In this document: positions 54,165-63,575 of the stretch, one piece after another
Layout of the letters: each line of letters starts with the position of its first letter
How positions within the stretch are numbered: position 1 is the stretch's first letter
Assembly (NCBI RefSeq): GCF_902806685.2
Contig: NC_048557.2
Span: 6,196,666-6,260,665 of the forward strand
Direction: 5' to 3'
Length of the DNA: 64,000 nt
DNA from: Maniola hyperantus
Taxonomy: Eukaryota > Arthropoda > Insecta > Lepidoptera > Nymphalidae
Program-made: the position numbers and the translations under genes
Notes under the pieces: generated by a model
Databases searched by the model: none
Seen by the model: only the letters and a program-made list of their open reading frames with translations
What the model was told of the DNA's origin: nothing

Positions 54165-55105
54165 AATTATAATAGAATAGAATAGAATAGAATAGAATGT
54201 TTTTTTATTCATGTAAACTTTTTAAAAGTGCTTATGAATAGTCAGGTAGTTTTAATTTACCACTGGTTCGGAATGCCGTTCCTACCGAGAAGAACCAGCA
54301 AGAAACTCGGCGGTTGCTCTTTTTAATTTTTCAATTTACAATGTTATTATACCGTACTATACAAGCCATTGCAGCCCCGTGCATTGCTGGAGCGAGTCAA
54401 ATCCAAGCTTTTTTATCGTTTACATAGTCTGCGACTGTATAATATGCTATTTTTAGGAGCATACTTTTAACACATTTTTTAAACTTGTGTAAAGGCAAGT
54501 CTAAAATTGGTTGTGGAATTTTATTATAAAATATTACACTCATTCCCACAAATGACTTTCGCACCTTCCAGAGGCGGAGCGCAGGAGTAGCCAGCTTATT
54601 TCTGTTTCTAGTTTGCCTATCATGGAGATCACTGATTTTTTTGTAACTGTGAATGTTTTGTAGTACAAAAATTATATTATTGTAAATATATTGGGAAGCT
54701 ACTGTAAGAATACCTATTTCCTTAAATATCTCTCGTAGGGAATCGCGCGGTTTTAAATTATAAATTGCACGTATTGCCCTTTTTTGTAATACGAATATTT
54801 TCCCAATATCTGCTGCTTTACCCCACAGCAAGACTCCGTAAGACATAATACTGTGGAAATAGGCAAAATACACAATTTTTGCAGTTTCCACGTCAGTTAC
54901 CTGTCGAATCTTTCTAACAGCATAAGCAGCAGAGCTGAGTTTACCAGCAAGTGTTGATATATGGGCGTTCCATTGAAGCTTTGCATCTAACGTGATTCCC
55001 AGGAACACGGTGGTCTCCTCCACTTTTAACATATCATTATTTATCATTAAGTTAATGTCCTTGGTCGCCTTTGTATTGGGCAGAGAAAAGGTATAAATAT
55101 TTGCC
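54165..55105 (-). mobile_element. CR1/Jockey-like LINE, 5'-truncated 3' part
   Basis: Minus-strand retrotransposon end. The coding part is at 54,397-55,100, followed by a 3' UTR of about 200 bp and a tail of ATTCT pentamers (AGAAT on the plus strand, 54,173-54,198). A pentamer instead of poly-A tail fits CR1-like clades (recalled). The 5' cut at about 55,105 is typical of incomplete reverse transcription. The 28.3-kb fragment is from the same family. Confidence 0.8.
54397..55100 (-). CDS. Reverse transcriptase C-terminal domain (partial ORF2)
   Basis: Open from about 55,100 down to the stop at 54,397, giving 216 residues from the first ATG (55,047) and another 17 or so in frame before it, including 'FSLPNTKATKDINL'. 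Motifs typical of the thumb and connection region after the RT active site: 'VFLGITLDAKLQWNAHI', 'SIMSYGVLLWG', 'LQKRAIRAIYNL'. The end reads 'FYNKIPQPILDLPLHKFK'. The catalytic FADD-type motif would lie upstream and is missing, so it has no enzymatic role alone. The intact frame suggests a fairly young insertion. The internal ATG is unlikely to be a natural start. Confidence 0.8.
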
Positions 55106-55691
55106 TATAGGTAAGTAGATATGTCTGAAGCTAACTCACGAACTAGGAACAGACAAAATCTCGGGAGCAGTAGGAAAGACACTCGATTGTAAACAGCCTT
55201 AAATCATTCCCATTTAGGTACAGCACTTAAGAATCTGTTTACACATTTAGGTACAAACGATTTTATTTTCAGTTTAAGCACCTACCTACCTACCCATCTA
55301 CCTACATGTTTCTAATGTGTTTTGGGTGACTTTTTAGCCCTGTTTAGCCTAATAGCTTTTTGAAAATTTATTGGGTAAGTAGATACGGTAGGTATACCTA
55401 GAAAGTTAGGACAAAGGTTCTTATTAAAATAAATACAAAAAGCCCTTTAATACCAAACTTAGTTACCTACCTAATACCTACCAATACAAAGATTCTTGAT
55501 AGGTTACGTTCTTTACGTTAATACGGATTTACTTACCTACCTAAGTATATTATCTCTGAATATCAGTCTTGTGAAATACTTAGGTAGATACGAATAAGTA
55601 CGATTTTAATGACCTACTTACCTAATCGGATATTAACCTACCTATCTATAATTATGGGACACCTTCAAATCTATCTTTGACCCAAAAGGCC
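55106..55691. other. No gene; TAGG/CCTA-rich
   Basis: Unassigned, with runs at 55,280-55,298 and scattered TACC words. Confidence 0.4.
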
Positions 55692-55699
55692 CTCATGGA

Positions 55700-55849
55700 C
55701 AGTGGCGTGCATAGGGTTTGAAGCCAGGGTAGGCATTAGTTAGGTAGGAACCTGTTTACTGCCAGGTCGTAATGAAAAATATGCATTGAGCTATTACCTA
55801 CAACTGGGGTAAGCAATGCATTAATGCCTCTATGACTTGCACGCCACTG
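55700..55849 (-). mobile_element. hAT-M2, copy 2, perfect 8-bp target duplication
   Basis: 150 bp in reverse orientation relative to copies 1 and 3. The duplication CTCATGGA lies at 55,692-55,699 and 55,850-55,857. Ends CAGTGGCGTGCA and TGCACGCCACTG. Confidence 0.85.
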
Positions 55850-55908
55850 CTCATGGATTCATTACAATTAAATGTGATAGGTAGATATTAGGATAGGTAG
55901 GTACCACC

Positions 55909-56052
55909 CAGTAGCGTGCAGGTCATAGAGGCATAAATGCACTGCTTACCCCAGTTGTAAGCTCAATGCATATTTTTCATTATGACCTGCCAGTAAACAG
56001 GTTCCTACCTAACGAATGCCTACCCTGGCTTCAAACCCTGTGCACGCCACTG
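55909..56052 (+). mobile_element. hAT-M2, copy 3, perfect 8-bp target duplication
   Basis: 144 bp. The duplication GTACCACC lies at 55,901-55,908 and 56,053-56,060. The first end reads CAGTAGCGTGCA, one mismatch from the family. Confidence 0.85.
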
Positions 56053-56274
56053 GTACCACCTACTGGTTAATATCTAGGTAAGGTAAGTAGGTACCTACCT
56101 ACCTACGGTAATATTGATGAAGTGGAAGTTCTCGAGAGGAAGTTGGGACTACAAAGAATTGATTCTAAATTCGAATGAAATTGTTACGGTCAGCGTGAAA
56201 AATTCGTAATTGTTACAAATGTCCCTTTACAGTTTACAGAGGAAACTAGCGTAGGTTCACTGGGCGGCACACAG

Positions 56275-56400
56275 GTGGCTGACAATAGGGCATTGTGTGG
56301 GGGGCGTGGCCCATTGTGCCCCTCGGCCAATCAGGGCGCCTCAATCAACAATAGCGCACCGAATTGGAATGCCGCGTCAACTCTATTGTCGGATTGGTGT
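56275..56400. promoter_or_regulatory. Cluster of ACAAT and CCAAT words in a GC-rich island
   Basis: Five ACAAT/ATTGT cores (56,282, 56,292, 56,313, 56,348, 56,385) and three CCAAT/ATTGG words (56,327, 56,363, 56,393) occur within about 120 bp, with 'GGGGGGCGTGGCC' between. Sox-type factors bind ACAAT-like and NF-Y binds CCAAT (general knowledge). The clustering stands out from the AT-rich flanks, but no gene start is identified. Small overlapping frames here are not supported. Confidence 0.3.
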
Positions 56401-56410
56401 GGTTATTTCA

Positions 56411-56831
56411 AATTTAGAATTGTTCGGCTCCGAATCAGTTCAGTTTGCTGTTTCTAATTTCAAATTAGTTTTTCTACGTTGCTACAGTAAAAAAATAAAT
56501 TTGCTGCCTGCTGTAATTTAGAATTTCTTCTTATTTAACAAAAATAAGAAATGCTTGTGAACATATATCTCTACAGGTACTATAAATTAAAGTTTCGAGC
56601 AGTTTTATGAAGAAAGGGGGTTCACATCATTGTCTTCGGTAACTTCAAAGCTTTACCTATTTACAGAGCAACACATTACTAGTGCGATATTGTGACATGC
56701 CATACCTAGGTAGGTTAGTATCTAGATACCTACCTAGGTAGGTACCACACTCTAGCTAGCATTTCTTCGACGCAAGAAAGAAAGATAAAGGCCAGAATAA
56801 CCAGAATCTGACCATTGGGGTGATTCTCAGA
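56411..56831. other. No gene recognised
   Basis: Unassigned AT-rich DNA, with a palindromic TAGG/CCTA stretch at 56,706-56,744. Confidence 0.4.
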
Positions 56832-57050
56832 GAAACTCTCTCTAACTCTAACTCCAACTGTTAGAGTTAGAGTTAGAGTCTAACTCAGTGTCTAACACTG
56901 AACGATAGCCACTGAGTTCAATTTTTAATCCGTTGAAGGTTTTCTATGATAAAATATTTTACTATCACCCAGTGAAGCGGCAATGTAGAACCAACCAACC
57001 TCGGTGGCTATCATTCTGTGTTAGATACCTGCTGAGTTAGCGAATCACCT
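56832..57050. repeat. Inverted repeat region with TTAGAG hairpin
   Basis: A 13-bp perfect hairpin (56,840-56,852 with 56,860-56,872) is built on TTAGAG units. 'AACGATAGCCACTGAGTTC' at about 56,902 pairs imperfectly with 'CTCGGTGGCTATCATT' at about 57,000, outlining a MITE-like unit of about 170 bp. Confidence 0.45.
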
Positions 57051-57056
57051 AGCAGG

Positions 57057-57199
57057 CAGTGGCATGCAGCTCATAGAAGCATAAACGCACTGCTTACCCT
57101 CATTGTAATAAATCAATGCTTATTTTTCATTATAACCTGCCGTAAAATAAGTTCATACCTAAATGCATACCCTGGCTTGAACTCCTGTGCACGCCACTG
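57057..57199 (+). mobile_element. hAT-M2, copy 4, perfect 8-bp target duplication
   Basis: 143 bp, more diverged than the others (first end CAGTGGCATGCAGC). The duplication CTAGCAGG lies at 57,049-57,056 and 57,200-57,207. Confidence 0.85.
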
Positions 57200-57207
57200 C
57201 TAGCAGG

Positions 57208-57734
57208 ACATCCAAAGTCAGTTACCTACCTATCTAGCAATTGGGTCAACATTGCTAAACTACAAGTCCACACAATCGACTGATAAGCGCTGTTGAAACT
57301 AGGCTCCAAGCTAGGCTATCATAATTACCTAATCAAAATATAATAAACTCCAAGTAAAATGACCAATGGCGGTTAAGTTATGATAAACTAGCTACTAGAT
57401 CCTATATCTCCAAGTTTTCTAACTAAGCTCATTATTCTTAAGTTATCTGCGGGTTATTTATATTCAATATAAAATAGCAAAATGGACTTAAACGATACGT
57501 CAAGTGTTCAATGCACTCGGTACAAGCGTGCGGAAAATGAGTTATTACCTATATAATATCGAGTGTGAGATTGATTATTACAGAAAATTATCTATTAATA
57601 TCTGGGTAATTGGTACCTATCTCACTTCCTTTGGTTTATAGACATTCCTAGTACGTACCTACCTAAATACCTTAGTAGACATGATCTTTTTGTGCTAGCG
57701 CCATGACGCTAATTAATATTAACCATTAGATATC

Positions 57735-57737
<3 letters not shown>
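57208..57737. other. No gene recognised
   Basis: AT-rich, unassigned. Confidence 0.4.

Positions 57738-57796
<59 letters not shown>
57738..57796. repeat. (AT)n microsatellite, about 59 bp
   Basis: Uninterrupted alternating TA. Likely unstable in length and hard to assemble exactly. Confidence 0.9.
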
Positions 57797-57801
<5 letters not shown>

Positions 57802-57879
57802 ATTAAGGCATTTCTGTGCCTATTAATATACATATTACTTATATTATAATTATTATCTTTATGTTCCCTGACAACTTAC

Positions 57880-58050
57880 GTACACCTTAAACCCAGTTTC
57901 ACTAGCCTTTAAATCCTCTTCAACCTAGTTGCCTGGTAGAGATCGCTTCACAGCGATAAGGCCGCTGATTGTATGTTCTTCTTTTACATGTTTCTTTTTG
58001 TGTCTTTTCTTTTTGGTGTACAATAAAGAATATTAAAAAAAAAAATATTA
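57880..58050 (+). mobile_element. Retroposon 3' end with poly-A
   Basis: 'TTGCCTGGTAGAGATCGCTT' and 'AGCGATAAGGCCGC' are followed by 'GTGTACAATAAAGAATATT' and an A-rich tail at about 58,035. I recall this text as a common lepidopteran LINE or SINE 3' terminus. AATAAA lies about 13 bp before the tail. No coding part. Confidence 0.5.
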
Positions 58051-58989
58051 CCTACCTTGATTTTCTTAGATAGGTATCTAAGTATAATATTTACCTAATT
58101 CAAATAGGTACATAGGTAGATGGATACCATACCTACGGTTCTTTGTTAGGTATAAGTAGGTACCTACCTACCTACATTCAATTGTTAGGTAACCATTATT
58201 AGTTCTACTTAGGTCGGTTTTCCCGATTTTTAAGAAATGAGTCTTTTGATAAATCATCGCTTTCACTTCTCTCTACTTTTGCTTAAATTGGTTTTCCAAA
58301 ACATTTTCAAAAGCTCTAAGTATAGATAGGTAGGTACCTATATGTAGGCACTTCTTGTAGCTAGAGGTATTCTGTCATAATCTTCTACGTTACGCACGTA
58401 ACGTAGGTACTTACCTACTTAACGAATCTTTGGTCAACGGCCAAGGCCTTCTTCAGAGAAAACCACTTCATCGTAAGAAGTGTCAATAGATAAGTAGGTA
58501 GGTAGCTGGTAGGTACTCGTAGGTATATCTACACCTAACAAATCATTAGCTGTAAACTCTATTTATTATCCAAAGAAAATCATCAAAAAACACTACACAC
58601 TAACATCATATAGATACTTAAAGATAAAAAATGTAAGCAATTTTTCACCCAACTGTCCGCAGCGGGCGCTCATTACAGACGCATCTTAGACCGGATGCTG
58701 CGAACAGGTGTCGCTTACTGTCCCATGCAATCCAACGAAACAAACCGGACTTTACTGCGACGGCCTAAAGTTCAACTTTAACAGTGGCATGGATTGCAGT
58801 ACGTTGAAAAATCGCCTTTATGTTATTGCGTTAGGATTGATAAGGTCAGTAATTAGTGGAGTTCGATGTTACGGTTAAATAGATGTACCTACCTTTTCTG
58901 TTTCCGTAATAAGTGGATCCGGTTTTAACTGTCAAGTACCTACCTATCTACCTACTTATACATAGGTACTAAGTATAGGTACCTTATTA
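58051..58989. other. No gene; TAGG/CCTA-rich, imperfect inverted repeat at about 58,640-58,812
   Basis: 'TGTCCCATGCAATCCAACG' (58,719) pairs imperfectly with 'AGTGGCATGGATTGCAGTACG' (58,782), and 'CAATTTTTCACCCAAC' with 'GTTGAAAAATCG' outside, suggesting another degraded foldback element. Confidence 0.4.
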
Positions 58990-59119
58990 CAGTGGCGTGC
59001 AGGTCATAGAGGCATAAATGCACTGCTTACCCCAGTTGTAATAGCTCAATGCATATTTTTCATTATGACCTGCCAGTAAACAGGCCTACCTAACTAATGC
59101 CTACCCTAGCTTCAAACCT
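58990..59119 (+). mobile_element. hAT-M2, copy 5, right end lost
   Basis: Starts CAGTGGCGTGCAGG and follows the family to 'TACCCTAGCTTCAAACCT', then breaks into a CTACCATC/CTACCTAC tetranucleotide stretch instead of the expected terminus. Confidence 0.75.
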
Positions 59120-59289
59120 ACTATCCATCTACCTACCTACCGTGACCTTTCGTATTAATTATCTCAAAAGATTTTTGCTAGCACCAAATACGATTTGAAC
59201 TTTGAAGGATAGGTACCTAATTAGGTAGGTACCTACCTAATTAGGTAGGTACCGACTACGGGATGAACTAGGAATTTTGAAAATGTTAA

Positions 59290-59640
59290 CTTACAGTCAT
59301 CATCAACCGATAGACGTCCACTGCTGGACATAGGTCTCTTGTAGGGACTTCCACACGCCACGGTCTTGTGCCGCCTGAATCCAGCGGCTCCCTGTGACTC
59401 GTCCGTCCATCTAGTGGGGGTCTTCCAACGCTGCGTCTTCCGGTGCGAATTCCCCATTCCAGCACCTTGTGACTCCAACGTCTACTTATCGGTTTTACGA
59501 ACTACGTGCCCTGCCCATTGCCACGTCTTCAGCTTCGCAACCCGTTGAGCTATGTTGGTTACTCTAGTTCTCCTCATTTCTGATTTGATCACGTAGAGAA
59601 ACTCCAAGCATAGCTGCTCTCTCTTACTTTAGTATCGCCC
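59290..59640 (-). pseudogene. RTE-type LINE 3' fragment
   Basis: The minus-strand reading holds pieces of the RTE C-terminus as at 20.1 kb ('TRWTDESQGAAGFRRH' in one frame; tail 'CCTATGTCCAGCAGTGGACG') and ends in a short GATGAT-type tail at about 59,297-59,305. Several indels relative to the 20-kb copy, e.g. 'GTCTACTTATCGG' against 'GTCTATTGG'. Confidence 0.65.
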
Positions 59641-59650
59641 GCTAATCAGA

Positions 59651-59861
59651 GTACAGTACAGGCTGAAAGTAATGTAGGTACCTACATCGGCCTTTAGAAT
59701 GACATTTCGGCGTTCTCTCTGTTACTCATATCTATGTGACGTTTTGTCGGTCTCACGACAGAGACAATAGCCATAAAGCAAAATAAGAAGAAGACAGAGA
59801 CAATGGTCTACAAAACCGCTATCTCTTTCTGTACTTACATTCTGCCCCGTAGGTACTGTAC
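59651..59861. mobile_element. Foldback element E, diverged, with TAGG expansion
   Basis: Ends GTACAGTAC and GTACTGTAC as in the 53.7-kb copy. The right-arm phrase 'AATGTACATCGGCC' is here 'AATGTAGGTACCTACATCGG', an 8-bp insertion at GTAC. A further 30 bp of 'AAGAAGAAGACAG'-type text is inserted centrally. Confidence 0.6.
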
Positions 59862-60726
59862 CTCTAAAGACTAAAAATAAATACTTCACTAAAGGTAGGT
59901 AAGTAGCCTACACCCACGTCAACTATCTACTTACCGACTAACTTACCTACCTAGATGAAGATACAACTATTTACTATGTACCTACCTAAGTACCTAGCTT
60001 AAGATTTGCTTTCAAACAAACGGGCACACATTCACAATTTAAACCCCCAGATATAGCCTCCCCCACTATATACCTAATGCACTACCGGGTCTTTCATAAA
60101 TGGACAATATGTAACATTTTGCCGTAACACAAAATTTTAATTGCGTTTTAAACCAAATCTATTTGAACGGTACACGGTTCAATTTAGCTTGAATGGACAC
60201 GAAAGTAAGTTTGTTAGAAAGTTGGTTTTGTAGATATGTGTGCACCCCTTTCCCCCCTATTACGACATAGTCCCCCAACCCTCTAACCCCCCAGCGTCTT
60301 GGAAATGCTTAGTTTCGCTTCTATAGACATTTTGTTTGTCCCTATTCTTGGTTTGCGACTTAGCTTTGGTTCGTAGATAGGTCTTTTATAAACGTCCAAG
60401 ACACAAAGGACCTTTTGATGTTGTTTCTTTTATATTTATCTTTTTAATCTTTTCATAAATTAAAGTAGGTACCTACCTTACTATTTAAGTAGGACTTATA
60501 AGCAAATTGCTATTGCGCTGGAACCATGTCTCATTAACATCGAAATGACGTAAGCCGAAATAAAAATATACCTACCATCAGCTCGATACTTCAGTCTAGT
60601 GCTGACGTCCCTAAAATGGCGGCCACGCGCATTAGCAATTTACGGGTATACTATACCTACTTACCTTATTTTGCGAATGGCCAGAGGGGCGAAAACACAA
60701 ACTAGGTAGGTACTTATAGTAAGTAA
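59862..60726. other. No gene recognised
   Basis: Unassigned DNA with scattered TACC words. Confidence 0.4.
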
Positions 60727-60892
60727 GCAACAAGCCGAGATGGCAATCGGGATAAGAGGTGGAGGGACGCCCCCATAACTTACCTACACCCGCATGTCTT
60801 CCGTGCTATCCCGCACCGGGTCAGCACGGGGGTTGGGTGAGTGTGCGGGGCGTCCCCATCCCGATTACCATCTCAACCTGTCGCGTACTATA
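60727..60892. mobile_element. Foldback D, left end damaged
   Basis: 'AGCCGAGATGGCAATCGGG' to 'CAACCTGTCGCGTACTATA'. The leading TATAGTACGCG is replaced. It lies 50 bp from the next element. Confidence 0.6.
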
Positions 60893-61201
60893 CCTACCTA
60901 CTTATTAGTTTTACTCAAGAGTTACAATAATCTAGGTACCTACACTAGCGGCACGCTATGATGGCCGGTTTGACACATTACAATAGTGATGTGGAATGTC
61001 AATTTATTCTCGAACAAAAAACAATTAAGTTTTGTTTTTGTACCTGATTAAATAGGTTTAATAAAACAAAAATGTATATGTTTATTTAATTTATTTGAAC
61101 GAACTGAATATTTGAACGAAAATGAATATACATACTTTATATGCACACAAGAAACATATGAATACAAAAGATACCGAAAAAGGTGCCACAAAAGGCCATA
61201 A

Positions 61202-61512
61202 TTAATCAGATTCGTCCATACTACTATTTTCACTGTCGTCACTGCTATCATCACATACATTAATAATTATATGTTCGTTTTCTATAATATTATCTATTTT
61301 CACATCTCTTTCATAATCTTCCCTTATTAATTTAACAGTTCTATTCACAACCTTTTCCCAGTCTCCTTTAGTCACATGTTCACAAGCTTCTTCTAATAAT
61401 TTTAGCATTTTTTTTGTGGTAAATGGGGGTTCTGTATTGTGTCTTGCAGCATATCCCTTAATTTGAGCCCACACCAACTCAATCGCATTATACTCACAAT
61501 GGTAAGGCGGTA
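61202..61512 (-). pseudogene. Transposase C-terminal remnant
   Basis: The remaining frame covers the last catalytic glutamate region ('YNAIELVWAQIK') through the acidic tail and stop, and looks identical in protein to the 38.6-kb copy. No start codon or first two catalytic residues, so it is non-functional. Confidence 0.9.
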
Positions 61513-61551
61513 TAAACTGTCAGTGCAATCGCATTGCACTGACAGTTTATA
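61511..61551. repeat. Snap-back palindrome at the deletion junction
   Basis: Perfect 19-bp arms, 61,511-61,529 and 61,533-61,551 ('TATAAACTGTCAGTGCAAT' and complement), with a 3-bp spacer. Only the right arm exists in the parent element, so the left arm was made at the junction. Confidence 0.9.
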
Positions 61552-62000
61552 CTTTTCGAAGCAACGTCAATTCGAAACTGCTTTGTTTTGCATTGAGCAT
61601 TGACGCGAGTTTGCCGGAGGTAGTAGTTGTGCTAGCCAGCGATCCTATGTGACGATCGTATTAGATTCCATTTTTAAAAATTTATTGATATTTTTTTGCG
61701 ATTTCAGAGGTTTGTCCACATAGTGAAAATTGTTCATATTCACAAGTACATTCACCCCTTAAATGGTGCAAACTGATTTTTCTACACTTGTATACATTTA
61801 AGAAATCAATTTAATAAATAAATTTTGAGTCCTAAACCTAAAACTACATTCGATAAAATTTATGAATCTCTGCACATCACTATCGTCAATAAAGTAATAC
61901 AATTATTTCCTTCAAAGTCGTTATCAATTAATACGGAACTTCATGAGCGGACAAACGTCAAACCGGCCATCATAGCGTGCCGCTAGTTTAGTAAGACACG

Positions 62001-62200
62001 TAGGGTAAGCCCGCACTACGAATTTTCACCGTGCGATTTTTCCCGCTAAATTCTGTGAATAGGTACCTACCTATGGAAATTGTATTGTATTGTATTGAAG
62101 CCGCACTCGGAAAAAATACGTGCGGACGCATACATTTTCCATGTCACAGAATTCTGCGGAAAAAATCGTACAGTGAAATTTCACAGTGCGGCCTGCTCTA
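62001..62200. mobile_element. Foldback element, 200 bp
   Basis: 'TAAGCCCGCACTACGAATTT' and 'GCGATTTTTCCCGC' on the left pair with 'GCGGAAAAAATCGTACAG' and 'TTTCACAGTGCGGCC' on the right (about 50 bp imperfect). The centre has TATTG-type pentamers. Starts 12 bp after the transposon copy. Confidence 0.6.
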
Positions 62201-62552
62201 ACAGGTTCCTTTGTTTTACAACGGAATCCGAAAAAATATGAGGAACACACTAATTATCAGATTCCAATGTGGATTATAAATAGGTATATCTAATAGTTAA
62301 GTGTCCAAATAATATCATAAATTTACGTTTAACAAAACGATTTGGGGAATTCCTTCTCCAAAAACAAAACATTTAAAAAGTCTCAAGATTTATGTAATAA
62401 TAAAATAGTTTTATAGCGTGTTTTCATAAATTGTTATTCACAACAATTTATCAAACGTAATGAGGTTTAGAAAATAAAGCTATTATCAAATGGTTTCCGT
62501 AATTTATTTTAATACCTACTAAGTAGCTGATATACCCGCAACCGTACGCGTA
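62201..62552. other. No gene recognised
   Basis: AT-rich, unassigned. Confidence 0.4.
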
Positions 62553-63005
62553 GTTTTAGGTTTTTAAAAATCCCGTGGGAACTCTTCCATTTTCCGGGAT
62601 AAAAAGTAGCCTATGTCACTCTCCAGGTCTTTGACTATACCCATGCAAAAAAACCGGCCAAGTGCGAGGCCAAGGCTCGCACACTGAGGGTTCCGTACTA
62701 CAGTCGGAATTTTCGACATTTTGCACGACAATTCAAAAATTATGATGCATAAAAATAAATAAAAATCTGTTTTAGAATGCACAAGTAAAGCTTTTTCATA
62801 TGATACCCCACTTGATATACCTAGTCATCTTACTCCGAATATTGAAAATACTAATTATTAGTTCATGACGACAATATAATTTTTTTGTGTGATCTAACCC
62901 TAAATTCACGGTTTTTAGATTTTTCCCCTAAAGCCAGCTATAAGACCCACCTACCTGCCAAATTTCATGATTCTAGGTCAACGGGAAGTACCCTGTAGGT
63001 TTCTT

Positions 63006-63038
<33 letters not shown>

Positions 63039-63170
63039 CAAAGTGATTCTATAAGGGTTCCGTTTTCCTTTTGAGGTACGGAACCCTAAAAACACGTCAA
63101 TCTGTTACTCCGTTGCGACGTGATTGAAGGACAAACCAACAAACAAACACTTTCGCATTTATAATATGGT
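62553..63170 (-). mobile_element. HEL-2 split by a nested repeat C
   Basis: 62,553-62,650 ('AAATCCCGTGGGAACTCTTC' to 'CCCATGCAAAAAAA') and 63,089-63,170 ('ACGTCAATCTGTTACTCC' to 'GCATTTATAATATGG') are the two parts of one HEL-2 copy, continuous in the 35.3-kb copy as 'CATGCAAAAAACCACGTCAA'. Confidence 0.7.
62651..63088 (+). repeat. Repeat C, long variant, inserted in HEL-2
   Basis: 'CCGGCCAAGTGCGAGGCC' to 'TTGAGGTACGGAACCCTAA', about 438 bp, with a (GACA)n run at 63,006-63,037. Near full length and similar to 32,405-32,882. Confidence 0.7.
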
Positions 63171-63245
63171 TAGTGATTTTAGGTATCTATGTAAACTGGT
63201 CAGACAACTACCTACTTACCTACCTATGATGTGCATAACTCAGAA

Positions 63246-63365
63246 GGCTCCTGCCGTAGTCTAGCCTGTGGTAGAGCTGTGCAGGAGGGTGACTGCAGTT
63301 GTCACAAGTTGACGAATCATTGAGCTCTCGCGTTACGTCATCACACCCCTCCCGCACCGCTCCGT
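63246..63365 (-). repeat. Inverted copy of the 17.8-kb repeat
   Basis: The complement contains 'GGAGCGGTGCGGGAGGGGTG' and 'TTCGTCAACTTGTGACAA' as in 17,813-17,930. Class unknown. Confidence 0.55.
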
Positions 63366-63376
63366 TTATTAATTTT

Positions 63377-63575
63377 TTTATTCAGTCACAAGTTAGCCCT
63401 TGACTGCAATCTCACCTGGTGGTAAGTGATGATGCAGTCTAAGATGGAAGCGGGCTAACCTGGAAGTAATGTCATTTAGGTATGTCAGTTTTTATTAAAC
63501 CCACACCCCTTTGGTGTCTACACCGCATCGTACGCTTAGTCGCTGATTAAGCGTTCCGGTAGCGTATTTTTCGTA
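63377..63575 (-). mobile_element. SINE-2, minus strand, head lost
   Basis: 'AGTTAGCCCTTGACTGCAAT', 'AGATGGAAGCGGGCTAACCT' and 'TCAGTTTTTATTAAACCCAC' match the SINE-2 3' part in reverse, extending into the middle region. Confidence 0.65.

Larger units (their letters stand above)
60943..61988 (-). mobile_element. Internally deleted copy of the DD82E-like transposon
   Basis: 1,046 bp, inverted relative to the 38.6-kb copy and flanked by TA (60,941-60,942 and 61,989-61,990). 60,943-61,512 corresponds to 40,767-40,198 and 61,526-61,988 to 39,058-38,596, both with zero net indel. The deletion removes 1,139 bp, including both catalytic aspartates. A 13-bp filler (61,513-61,525) at the junction is the complement of nearby sequence. 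Both terminal inverted repeats are intact, so transposase supplied in trans could mobilise it. Confidence 0.9.
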
